From NCBI GenBank assembly GCA_026413225.1, contig CM048552.1:48561001-48625000 (forward strand): a DNA stretch of 64,000 nt. Reading direction: 5' to 3'. This DNA comes from Otis tarda. Its lineage: Eukaryota > Chordata > Aves > Otidiformes > Otididae. Below the pieces are notes generated by a model. The model was not told where the DNA came from, made no database searches, and saw only the letters and a program-made list of their open reading frames with translations. The translations under genes were made by a program, and so were the position numbers. Every line of letters begins with the position of its first letter. The stretch's first letter is position 1. Positions 12,501 through 22,683 of the stretch are shown here, in pieces.

Positions 12501-15500
12501 TGACAAAGAAGAATGCAACTCCATTTAGGAAAAATGTCTCCGCCTCTGAGTTCGTCTGGAGTGACTTAAAAGGCCTGCTCTTGGAAACACCAACTGGAGA
12601 TCAGCAGGTGCTGAAAGCATGTGACAACTTCTCCAAGTGTGAGACAGAGCAGCCACACAAGCATAAAAAGCCTCTGACAGTTAGAGATACATTACATTGT
12701 CCTTCTTGGCCTTCAGTCATCCTTTTTTTTTTTCCTACTGGATTATTTTCAGATGACAGGAACCTATGTTTCCCTCTAACTAGATCTTAGTAACTAGGTG
12801 GTCTGGCAGTCCTAGGACTTCAGAAGACGGGAGAGCAGAGGAAGTGCAGTCAGGGAGCCTCTGACAGAAAGACTATATGACGTGAACATCCAGGACACAG
12901 AACAGATGTGGCCAAGCAGCCAGAGAAAAGTAGAGGAGAAAAAAATTCCTAGAATACTTCTTTTACCGTTCTTTTACATATCTGGCATAGTTGTTATGAA
13001 TCCAAAAGACTGGATTCAGAAAAACAGAGCCTGCTCTTTGTAGGACATTGAAAACTAGCCTGCATATTACCTAGAAGTGAGAAAGGCTGGTAAAAAGAAA
13101 ACTCGATGTTTGGAGGGACATGAAAGAAAATCTAGAAATAGTCTGGTAAGTTCTACTTATTCTAATAAGTTTTCTTGCATTGGTTGTAATGGAGCAATTT
13201 GCAGCAAAGAAGAATTGCTGCTTTGCCACCTAGACCTCAACTCACTGCAGTCTGTGTCTGCCCAGAGGACAGGCCTCACTCCACGGACAGGAGACCTGTG
13301 ACCACTGATAATGCAGATGCACATTTGAACAGAGACTTCAAGGCTGAAGTTAAGACATGAGCATGTACACTACCTAGGAATAAGCAGACAAATGTGGATT
13401 TCTAGGGGTTAAAGGAGTGATAAAGGCTTATTAAAGCTGTCTGGATTGGAAGGAGTTGCAATGTTCAATGCAGGCAGTGCAAGTAAGTGCTAATAGTTCT
13501 AAATTCTGGGTAGTTTTATGCTAATTTACTGTAATCTAAGTTATAATCTGCCTGAATGTGCTGGTGTTGGTACTTGTGTTGTCACTTTAAATGAAATTGT
13601 TCATGTTTATGAGTATTAGACTATCCTTACATGAGGTGAACTGCTTGGTTTTCCTCCATGATATAGTGCTGTACTTCACATGGCTACGAGACTGCACTGG
13701 ATCTAGTAATTGTGTGTGTATATAGGTGGGTATATATTTCTTCACTTAAGTTTACTTTTATGACTACTTGGTGCTCTTTTGGGAAAATATAATAAATGAT
13801 GCAGTATATTCAGATGTTGTCTCCCAATTTTCATATGAGGATACAGCTTTCAGAACACTTATCAGCATATTTGATATTAAGATAGACTTTACAAACAAGA
13901 GCTCCATTGACTCAGATGACTAAATAGTGGTGAATGATGTGTCCCACCTCTCGTTGTGATCTTTGCAGAAATATGAATCAAATGACATTTGGAAATGGTT
14001 GCAGAAACACAGCCATGCACATTTGAATGTTTCCTCAATTAATTGTGATTTTTAAAAAATGTATTGCTGAGTTTCTTAGAGCGGAAATGTCCCCCAGGAC
14101 AGGAGGATGATGCTTCAGTGGGCAGGCTAGACTCACAGAGTAAGCAGAAGTTGTTTCCTTCTCATAGCATCTTGTTTCTGCCCATTTTTTTCCTAGCCAG
14201 GATGTTGCTGCTTTTTAATTCCTTCTGTTGGAACTTCCACTGATAGACAAGAGCAATTATTGGTAAACAGGAGGGTGCAGCAGCTGGCTACAGCAGAGGC
14301 TTTAACACAGGCAAAAAATCAACTCCCTTTTTTGAAAAAGTGACATTGACTGTCAGGACAAACACAAACTCTGGGGAATCAACAGTGTTCAAGGAACTGT
14401 GGCACCTTGTGCACAAAAACATGGAGCCAGGCAAAGCTTTTCTGATGGCACTGGAGTCAGCAACAGCTTGCAAGTCTGTGGAATGAGCTCTGGAGATGGA
14501 TGCCAACGACAACTAATTGCCTTCTGGAAATAAAAAGGGGCAGTAAAAGGGGCATAAGATCTTAGAAAACCACCTGAAGTCTTAAAAATAATTGGCTTCT
14601 GTTTGAGAATCTGGCTAGGTTATTTCCTTGAATTATTTCTTCTGGTATCACTTTGAGAAAAACAAGAAGAATGACTCAATCCCCTAGCATCTTACATGTA
14701 TCTTAGTCATTGTCAATCACAAAAAAAGTTACAGTCTGGTTCTTATGTTGAATTGAAACACTTCCTGAGAGAATGGGCATACTTGATGCAATGCTGAGTC
14801 ACTCTCAGCTGCTCACCATTATTAGGTATTCAACATTGATACAATTAATTTTCCTGAAGTCCCATAAAAGTCTCTTTATCCTCCTGACAGTATTATTCCT
14901 TTTCTTTTTGTTATAGTAGTCAGTGTGCTGCTAAAACAAAGACAAGACAGCTTTTTCTCTTGCCTTTATAGTCGAATCTCACAGAGCAAATTTTTACTCT
15001 CATTTTTGTTCATTTATTTGTGAATCACTGCATCTTTCAGAATATGAATCTGTAGAACATCATGCTCTTAGGTTTAAAGTGAAAGAATAAAAACTCTCAG
15101 CCATCTCCTGAGAAAGTCACAGAAAAAGAATCATTGGAGAGGCTGACCTACATACCACACAGTGTCCCTTAAAAAAACGGTTTGAATACTTTCCATGAAT
15201 TACCGAAGCAGACATTACCATTGAAGACAGGACACAGAGAAATAGTCCAGAATGCTTTTTATTTAATGTTTTGTTCTTCAGTTCACTTGACCAGCACCAA
15301 GTGTTCAAAAGTTACTACTTACTCCCTCCATTTGTAATCAATTACCTTTTATTTTTTTAATTTATTTTTAGTATCCAACCCATATGATTTTTGACCACCA
15401 ATAATTTCAAGATATAAAAGAATAGTTTGACAAAGGCCAGATCTGAAAATAGCACCTAGCCCATCCCTCTGGAAAAAAAGCATTAACACTGCGAGTGTTC

Positions 15501-18449
15501 TTCTCTGCAGCCAGAGGAACTGATGAGGCACGCACCTTGATCCTGCAGTTCCAGCTACAGTGACTCTGTCTGATAAAAGCAGAAAGCAGGTTCCTCAGCT
15601 TATCTCAGTTGCCAGTCTGGTTTACTGGGAGAGACAGATTTCGAGGGAGGCAGATGCCAAAATGTGGTTGGCCTTGTTGGCTAAATCAGCAGGCAACGAG
15701 CTCTGTATCTGACCAGCACAATGTAGGGATCTCAGCTGTTAAAGGTTCACTGGAGGAGGTTTCTTAGGGAGCAGGTATTATATTTTGCACTTCCTGAAAA
15801 ATATTTCCAGACCTCTTTCCTGTAAAGTACAATACTGTATTTCAAGCTGAAAGCAAACAACTCCCCTCCTTCTCCCTCTGAAAGACGATTTCTGTTAAAC
15901 CATGGAAAACTATTGTAAAGTCCTTACCAGGACAGAAAATTTGCGCTCTGTCCTAGTGCATTTCACATGAATAATAATAAAAAAAAAAAGCTTGTACTTT
16001 GGGAGCTGCTAATGGCAAAAAATGAAGATGCTTTCCAGATTTTAAGCCCCCTAATAGGGAACAGTAATAAACTTTCCAAAAGAGAAAGGAATGTTACCTC
16101 TGCTAACTGCAAAAGCATCTCTTCTCCAGGAAAGTCACCTTCCTTTCCTCTCTCAGCTCTTTCACTTTCCTCAGTACCACTTCCTTGACCTCCACTTCTG
16201 TGGCTTGAACCCTGCAAATTTCCAGGAACAGGCTAAAATAGAGATAGGAGCTATGACATTATGACTGATGAACTAGAAACTGCATTTTTTTTTCTTACAA
16301 ATAATGCAGAATTTGTTTTTAAGAATCATTGCCTGTGTAGAAGCTTGAGTCAACACAGATAATGAGTGTTCAGTGGTTCCAAGAAAAGTTGTAATGTGTA
16401 TTGCAAAAGGAATCCCAGAAAGAATGGCGGCTTTCTCGTGTGTAGACTGTTACAGTCTGTTCAGACCAACAAAAAAGCAAATGGCATGACAGCACCAATC
16501 TTTTTGACTAGAACATCTCTCTGACACCTTTTGTCTGTCTAATGCTGTGCCAAGAACCTATTTTCAAACACAGCTTAAATATTGTCACAACTGTTGTTTG
16601 TGTGAGACTTTCCCCATGTTATATTGTAGATTGCAGGGCCCTTGGTAGCTTCTCCTGATTCACTTCGGAAGATAAACAGAGTGAATTTTAACATAAGTGA
16701 TCTGAATTGAGTAATCTGAATTGAAAAGAGCCCCAGACTCTTCCACTTCTTCCAGTGTAAGTTTCTGGACATTTATTACTGTGTTTTCCTATTATTTTAT
16801 TAGAAAAAATGCTTTAAAAGTGGGTAGTTTAGAAATTTTTTTAAAACAGGTTTTGGACGGCAGAGGCATCTAAATAATTTTAATGAGATATTTGCCTTGA
16901 GAATATAAAATTAACTGAATTGCACTTAATTAGGTCATCTGAACTTTCTAATCTTTTTATACTTTAGAGACAGATTTGAAACTCAGTAAATGTGAGGCTG
17001 CAGTTCTCTTAGGAAAGTTGGTGAGATCTGTAAACTTTTAGACAGATCTGTGCTGCACAAAATATGAACCTCATCTCTTGATTTTCTTGTTTTCTGTTGT
17101 CTGTGAGACTTGATGGTTTTTCCCTCCTGAGAAAGACTGCAGCTTTTTTAGAAGACTGCAACAGATTTGTAATATGGGTACACACTCAGTAGTAGCCAAA
17201 GAGAGAATCTCAGTAGCTATGTTTGTGGCCTAAACTTGCTTTAGGCAGAAGGGATTTTTACAACTGAAATCCTCTTACAGGTGTATGATTTGTCTGTAAC
17301 AGGTAGTAGATGTCCACATAAAAACTGTATAAAACACAACAAACCTTGCTGTGATTCCAAGTTTCATGTGAGTTGGATCCTCAGTTGATGTAAATGTGCA
17401 CACTGTCATTTATGGCGAAAGACCATTAATATCTATTCATTAAAAAAAAAATAACATAATTGCACTTCAAACTTTTACTTTCCAGAGCCTCATTTTATTG
17501 TAGTAAATAACAACTGGATGTTCAACTATACTTGTGTTATACCTCAAACGAACACTTTGGTGTCATTGTGTAGAAGACAATTTTCCCCCTATTTCTTTGC
17601 TGGAAGCTTTGCATGCATGAGAAATTAGCTTACATAATTAGAGACATCCTGAGCAAAGCTCAATAAATCTTCCTCTTTTTGCTAAGTTCTGCTTTAGGGA
17701 TGACACTGTTGGTGCTTTGCTGCCAAACCTTCACATTAAGAAGAGAAAAAAAAAAATTAATTTCCACAGCTAATTGATGGACTGCTGAAGGACTTTGTTC
17801 CATATCTGTGCTGACACCTTGAGGGTAACCAAAGCCACTTGCTCTATATTTGAAAACCTAGAGAACTAACTCATATTCATGTTCTGTCCATTTATAAAAA
17901 GAAAGAGAAAAAATTGTCAGCAGAAGCAGGGAATGCTAGATGGAGCTCAAATTGCCTCTATGCCCAGGTGCTGATTTTTATTCATACCAAGGGCAGATTC
18001 GGAAAGCTAGTTGTGTTCTTCTAAAAGCAGGCAATGGAGGGAGGAGGGCCACTGATAATATTCCTCGTCTGACGCAGAAAGCCCGCATTCAGTTTCTTGC
18101 TGTGCTGTGACCCAAAAACCTCCAGTGATCCTAGAATGTTTTTTTTTTTTCTGAGAATTAAGAAGTATCCAAACGATTTGCTTCTGCAAATGTAAATGTC
18201 TTCTCTTGATCTCGCCTGTTCTAACATAAATTCACCATAGAACTGTATTCTGATATGCGTTTTAGAAGCTTTTCAATGTAAGCGCTGTAGATAGGCAAAA
18301 AGAAATTGCTTTGTGGATTGAGTCTTTCTAACAACTAGACAAGAACATGGGGTCCTATATGCTTTTATCATTTTGCCAAGTCTCTGTGAAGGACAGGCAG
18401 AATTGCAGGCTCTATGCTAAATTTGGAACAGGAATTGTTCTCCATCTAT
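9534..18449. other. Non-coding AT-rich sequence, no gene recognised
   Basis: All open frames are under 100 codons and none resembles a known protein. No repeat family was recognised with confidence. It contains scattered A and T runs only. Confidence 0.65.
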
Positions 18450-18775
18450 TACCTCAAAAGGGGCAGAGGAGAATGGAGAGCAGCAGAACGAGGCCTCAGC
18501 ACCAGTCTTTCTTGGCTGCCTGTAGGAAGGGAAATGCGCCACATCATTTCTATACAGGACTAACAAGGAATAAATTTTTTACAATGAGTATGGTGGAACA
18601 CTGGAACAGGTTGCCCAGAGAGGTGGATGACGCCCCATCCCTGAATACATTCAAGGCCAGGTTGGATGGGGCTCTAAGCAACCTGATCTGGTTGCAGATG
18701 TCCCTGCTTCTTGCAGGGGGGTTGGACTAGATGGTCTTTAAATGTCCCTTCCAACCCAAACTATTCCATGATTCT
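18450..18775 (+). mobile_element. CR1 LINE 3' fragment (plus strand)
   Basis: This is the 5'-truncated 3' end of a CR1 non-LTR retrotransposon. The plus frame reads the end of CR1 ORF2, with KFFT, HWNRLPREV, DAPSL and FKARLDGALSNL recognisable, followed by a stop, the short 3' UTR (GGGGTTGGACTAGATGG, then CCCTTCCAACCCAAACTATT) and the terminal ATTCCATGATTCT at 18763-18775. The part before about 18556 is much less certain, although its translation can be aligned loosely with the ORF2 region just upstream of KFFT. Severe 5' truncation is typical of CR1. A second CR1 fragment lies 40 bp downstream in opposite orientation. Confidence 0.92.
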
Positions 18776-18807
18776 GAAACTTGTGCTCCTCCTTTCCTAA
18801 ACAGAAA

Positions 18808-19401
18808 TTATCCTAGAATCATGACAATTTTTACCCTCAGTGTAAAAAATTTTTTCCTAATATCTAATCTGAATCTACCTCCCTCTATTTTAAAACCGTT
18901 ACCCCTAGTCCTGCCACAACAGGCCCTACTGAACTGTGTCTCCCCGGCCCCCTTTAGATACTGGAAAACCACTATAAGGTCTCCCTGGAGCCTCCTCTTC
19001 TCCAGGCTGAACAGCCCCAACTCTCTCAGCCTGTCCTCACAGGAGAGGTTCTCCAGCCCTCTGATCATCTTTGTGATCCTCCTCTGGACCCTCTCCAACT
19101 GGTCCATGTCCTTCTTATGTTGGGGGCTCCAGAACTGGACGCAGTACTCCAGGTGGGGTCTCACCAGAGCAGAGTAGAAGGGCAGAATCACCTCCCTCGA
19201 CCTGCTGGCCACGCTCCTCTTGATGCAGCCCGGGATGTGGTTGGCCTTCTGGGCTGCAAGGGTGAATTGCCCGCTCATGTTGAGCTTCTCATCCACCATC
19301 ACTGCCAAGTCCCTCTCCTCAGGGCTGGTCTCGATCCATTTGTGCCTGGGATTGCCACGACCCAGGTGCAGGACCTTGCACTTGGCCTGGTTGAACTTCA
19401 T
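18808..19401 (-). pseudogene. CR1 ORF2 C-terminal remnant, 197 codons open
   Basis: The frame encodes the ORF2 region downstream of the reverse-transcriptase catalytic motif. Seen in order: KCKVLHLG (residues 8-14), [15 protein letters not shown] (79-93), [16 protein letters not shown] (98-113), [18 protein letters not shown] (125-142) and [10 protein letters not shown] (177-186). The last ten residues ([10 protein letters not shown]) depart from CR1. It has no endonuclease domain and no catalytic FADD motif, so it cannot retrotranspose; the methionine is internal to ORF2. The open frame reflects recent insertion, not host selection, as far as I can judge. Confidence 0.88.
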
Positions 19402-19412
19402 GTGTTTTGTAT
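18815..19412 (-). mobile_element. CR1 LINE fragment (minus strand), lacking most of its 3' end
   Basis: On the minus strand this carries the post-catalytic part of CR1 ORF2, from about [14 protein letters not shown] to [10 protein letters not shown]. Just after KFFT the match breaks off, and within about 30 bp an AGAATCAT (plus-strand 18815-18822, ATGATTCT in sense) appears, which resembles the CR1 terminus. The HWNRLPREV region and the 3' UTR are missing. The right edge near 19412 is where similarity to CR1 stops, by eye. The copy looks younger than the others because its frame is intact. Confidence 0.9.
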
Positions 19413-22090
19413 CTTTTTCCTGGGTTGATAAGGTGCCTGTTGCCCTATTGAAGCTCCATGCCTATGAGGTTTAATCTTCTAGTTACCTTTGAAAAGGAAC
19501 CTTATATGTGAATATCTAGATAAAATGAGCTTTTTATTGCATACGTAGGAATTGCATTTATATGCAATATATATTGTGTATACTTACCAAAATATATTTA
19601 TCCCACTGTGGGTTATGACTGCAAAAGACCAGGATTTTTTTTTTTCACTATATCTGGGCATGTTGATTTGCAATGAGGTACATCTGAAGTCTCATTCTGA
19701 TCATCATTTACAGATATCCACAGTTTGCCTTGCTTGATTAGAGCAAATTGTCTTAGACGTTTTACACCCTCAGGAGTCTGAAGGTGCCGAACTCCCATAC
19801 TGACTCTGGAGAGTGCTGCTGGCCCTGGAGCACTGCACAAACCAGGGCTAGCCAGCCCAGCTGGGGCATGCAAGTAATTTTATTCATTGAGGTAATCTGT
19901 GATAACCATTTAAGTGACTGTGAAGCTTGTCCTTTATTCCTCCTTGTTGCCACTCTGAGTGTTGTACCTTCCCATGATAACATTGCCACACTGTGCTGGG
20001 AATAGACAAGTTCATGTTGGAATGACCTGCCTGGAGACTGTAACAAGAGAAACACAACTGCACACCCATGTCACCCTCTCCACCTCTTTGAAAGTACAAC
20101 TATACCCCTGGTTTACCATCCTGTTATATCCCTTTCCTTTCTTCAGGCTCATGAATCCACCAGCCCTGCACTGTAGTGCATTTTTTTGTTGTTGTTTTGC
20201 TTTTGCTAAAAAGATCATAATGATCAGAACTAAGGGAATATATCAAAACTCATTCAAAATTAAATATTGTTCTCCTTTATCACATTGAGACATTTCGGTA
20301 AAACAATGTCTTTCTGACATTTTTGGAAATCATCGACTGGAGCCATCACTAGAATGACATATCATTTGATGTTGTGTCAGACCTGCAAGCTGTTGCAGAA
20401 GTAAAAGTAATTTTTGGCCCTTAGGGAGCTTTACCACATCTATGTTAGAAAGGAAGACACTGTGACACAGTTTTAGTTTGTTTGCCTACTGACATGTTTT
20501 CATGGACTAAATGACAAGTGAAAAGACCATCTAGTTTTGGGGCTGTTTCTCCTGTTCTGTGTGTGTCAAGTACATCAGAGTGCCTTTGCAGACTCAATAA
20601 AACTCTGTCTAGCATGCCGTTCCTCAGCAATCAACACTCATTGCTAACACATCTGCTTGGATTTGGCTTTAATCCTTCTCTACTTCATCTGCATTTATCA
20701 ATATTTCAGAAATTTAAGTGTCAGCTAGTCTCATACTTTAGAATGTCCGCAGAATTGACACAAGAATCTGAAACTTTTAGGAAAAATCAACAGTGAAATG
20801 AAATAACATAGATATATTTAGATCTGACAAATACAGTGTGACTAACTGTGCTTGTTGACACAACCATGTCATTATATACCTTGAGTTTCTAGTGTTCACT
20901 TAAAAAAAAAATCATATTTTCATGAAAGAAAAATTCCTAAGAAGAATAGTCAAAAATATTAAATTGAGCAGCACATATTTTTGAATCCATATTTGCGACA
21001 TTGTAACAATAAACTAAGGCAGTTAGTCTTCATGGAAGGTTAAGAGGATAAGTGTTCTGTAATGATGTAAACAGATTTCTATTAACTGAAATGTAGAATG
21101 ATATTTGGCTTTTTAATCTGAAAAATTTGATTTATCTAGTGTGGGAAAATCCAGTAAATTCTTATAACAAAGAAATTGGGAATAAATATTGTAACCTGCT
21201 AAATTATAATGATGGTAAATTTAAAAACTGTTCAGAGCTGCAGTAGTTCTTGTCCAAAGTGTTTCCAAAGTGTTCTTGTTTTCTGAAGATGACAACCAGT
21301 CCACAAAGGAAATGAATCACAAGGAAGGACATATTTCCTGAAAAGACTGATATAATCTCAGTCTAAATCTTAAAGATAAAGTGGTTCAAATGTCAAATAC
21401 ACACTACCCTTCACATTTTATAATAGTTCTGTGAATTTTTTTTTTCTTGATCTTCCAAAGTTTACCTATCCCCCCAAAAATTCATGGTCAATATCAAACC
21501 AGCAATTAAAACAACTTATAATCACTGTTGACTTAGAATAGATTCACACTCCTGTTCCAGAGAAAAAATTATCTCTGTACAATTGACAGCACTTTGAACC
21601 ATCCCACCTCTAGTAAGAACATGCTGAAAGAGTGGACAAGTATGTATCTGTCCACTCTTTCAGCTGCAGCAACTGGCGTGTTTCTGAGGTTATGTGAAGA
21701 CCATACAGGATTAGCAGTTTTATCAGAGCTACAATCTACTTGTAAAAGGATATAGACTTGTTGAATTGGAGCTCCGCCCAATCAAAGTGTTGCAAACCTT
21801 TAGAGCCAATTTCTGGGCTCAGCAGATTTGCAGAGCGAATGTGAATCTATGGACTTTTTCCTCTCTGGTACATAAGAACTCTTTTTCTTTTTGTCATTTT
21901 CCACTAAATACTTTTGAAATTTTCCTAAAGTGCAGCCTATGTTTTGTATTAGGACATGGTGATCCCTCCAAATGCTGTGCTGGCAAAGCAAATGTGCTGT
22001 TACCTCTAGAGCACGTATCTGGTTATTCACTACTTCCCCCTTCTCCTTTAACATTGTGCAAGGGAATTTCTCAGGGAATTTTAGAGTCGT
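19413..22090. other. Non-coding sequence between CR1 pair and LTR
   Basis: Short open frames only, several of them overlapping on both strands around 19.6-20.3 kb, with no recognised domains. A perfect hairpin at 21623-21664 is listed separately. Confidence 0.6.
21623..21664. repeat. Perfect inverted repeat: 16-bp arms, 10-base loop
   Basis: The left arm GCTGAAAGAGTGGACA (21623-21638) is the exact reverse complement of the right arm at 21649-21664, with a 10-base loop between them. Complementarity stops sharply on both sides. The stem is shorter than a usual animal pre-miRNA. It could form a cruciform or an RNA hairpin, or derive from a templated local inverted duplication. No known element was recognised. 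Confidence 0.85.
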
Positions 22091-22683
22091 TATGCTGATT
22101 ATGGCTGGGAAAGAGTTAATTTTCTCCATAGTAGCTGGTATGGGGCTATGTTTTGGATTTGTGCTGAAAACAGTGTTGATAACACAGAGATGTTTTCGTT
22201 ATTGCTGAGCAGTGCTTACACAGTCAAAGCCTTTTTTACTTCTCACACCACCCCATCGGTAAGTAGGTTAGAGGTGCACAAGAAGTTGGGAGGGGACGCT
22301 GCTAGGACAGCTGACCTCAGCTGATCAAAGGAATATTCCATACCATATGACACCATGCACAGAATACAAAGCTGGAAGAAGAAGAAGGAAGAGGGGACAT
22401 TCGGAATGGCGATATTTGTCTTCCCAAGTAACAGTTACTCATGATGGAGCCCTGCATTCCTGGAGATGGCTGAACACCTGCCTGACAATGGGAAGTAGTA
22501 AATTAATTCCTTTCTTTGCTTTACTTGCATGTATAGTTTTTGCTTTGCCTGTTGAAGTGTCTTTATCTCAACCCACGAGTGTTCTCACTTTTACTCTTCC
22601 AGTTCTCTCCTGCATTCCACTGTGAGGGGAGTGAGAGAGCGGCTGTGAGGTGCTTAGTTGCCAGCTGAGGTTAAACCACAATG
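22091..22683 (+). mobile_element. Solo LTR of an avian endogenous retrovirus (ERVL-like)
   Basis: The 593-bp block matches, along its length and from memory, an LTR type widespread in bird genomes. Landmarks in order are GGCTGGGAAAGAGTTAATTT near the left end, GGAATATTCCATACCATATG before the promoter region, a decayed TATA-like AATACAA at 22363-22369, CTTTATCTCAACCCACGAG near the polyadenylation region, and CTTAGTTGCCAGCTGAGG close to the right end. The flanks carry a 5-bp near-duplication, GTCGT (22086-22090) and GTCAT (22684-22688), differing by a CpG-type change. Five bases is the usual ERVL duplication. The terminal TG and CA dinucleotides are decayed. No gag, pol or env lies on either side, so it is a solo LTR from LTR-LTR recombination. 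Confidence 0.85.

Noticed and set aside
18450..19412. Twin-priming (5' inversion) as explanation of the CR1 pair
   Set aside because: In twin priming the inverted 5' segment lies upstream of the 3' segment; here it lies downstream of the 3' terminus.
21623..21664. Hairpin as a microRNA precursor
   Set aside because: Pairing ends abruptly after 16 bp on each side; a precursor normally has a stem of about 30 bp or more.
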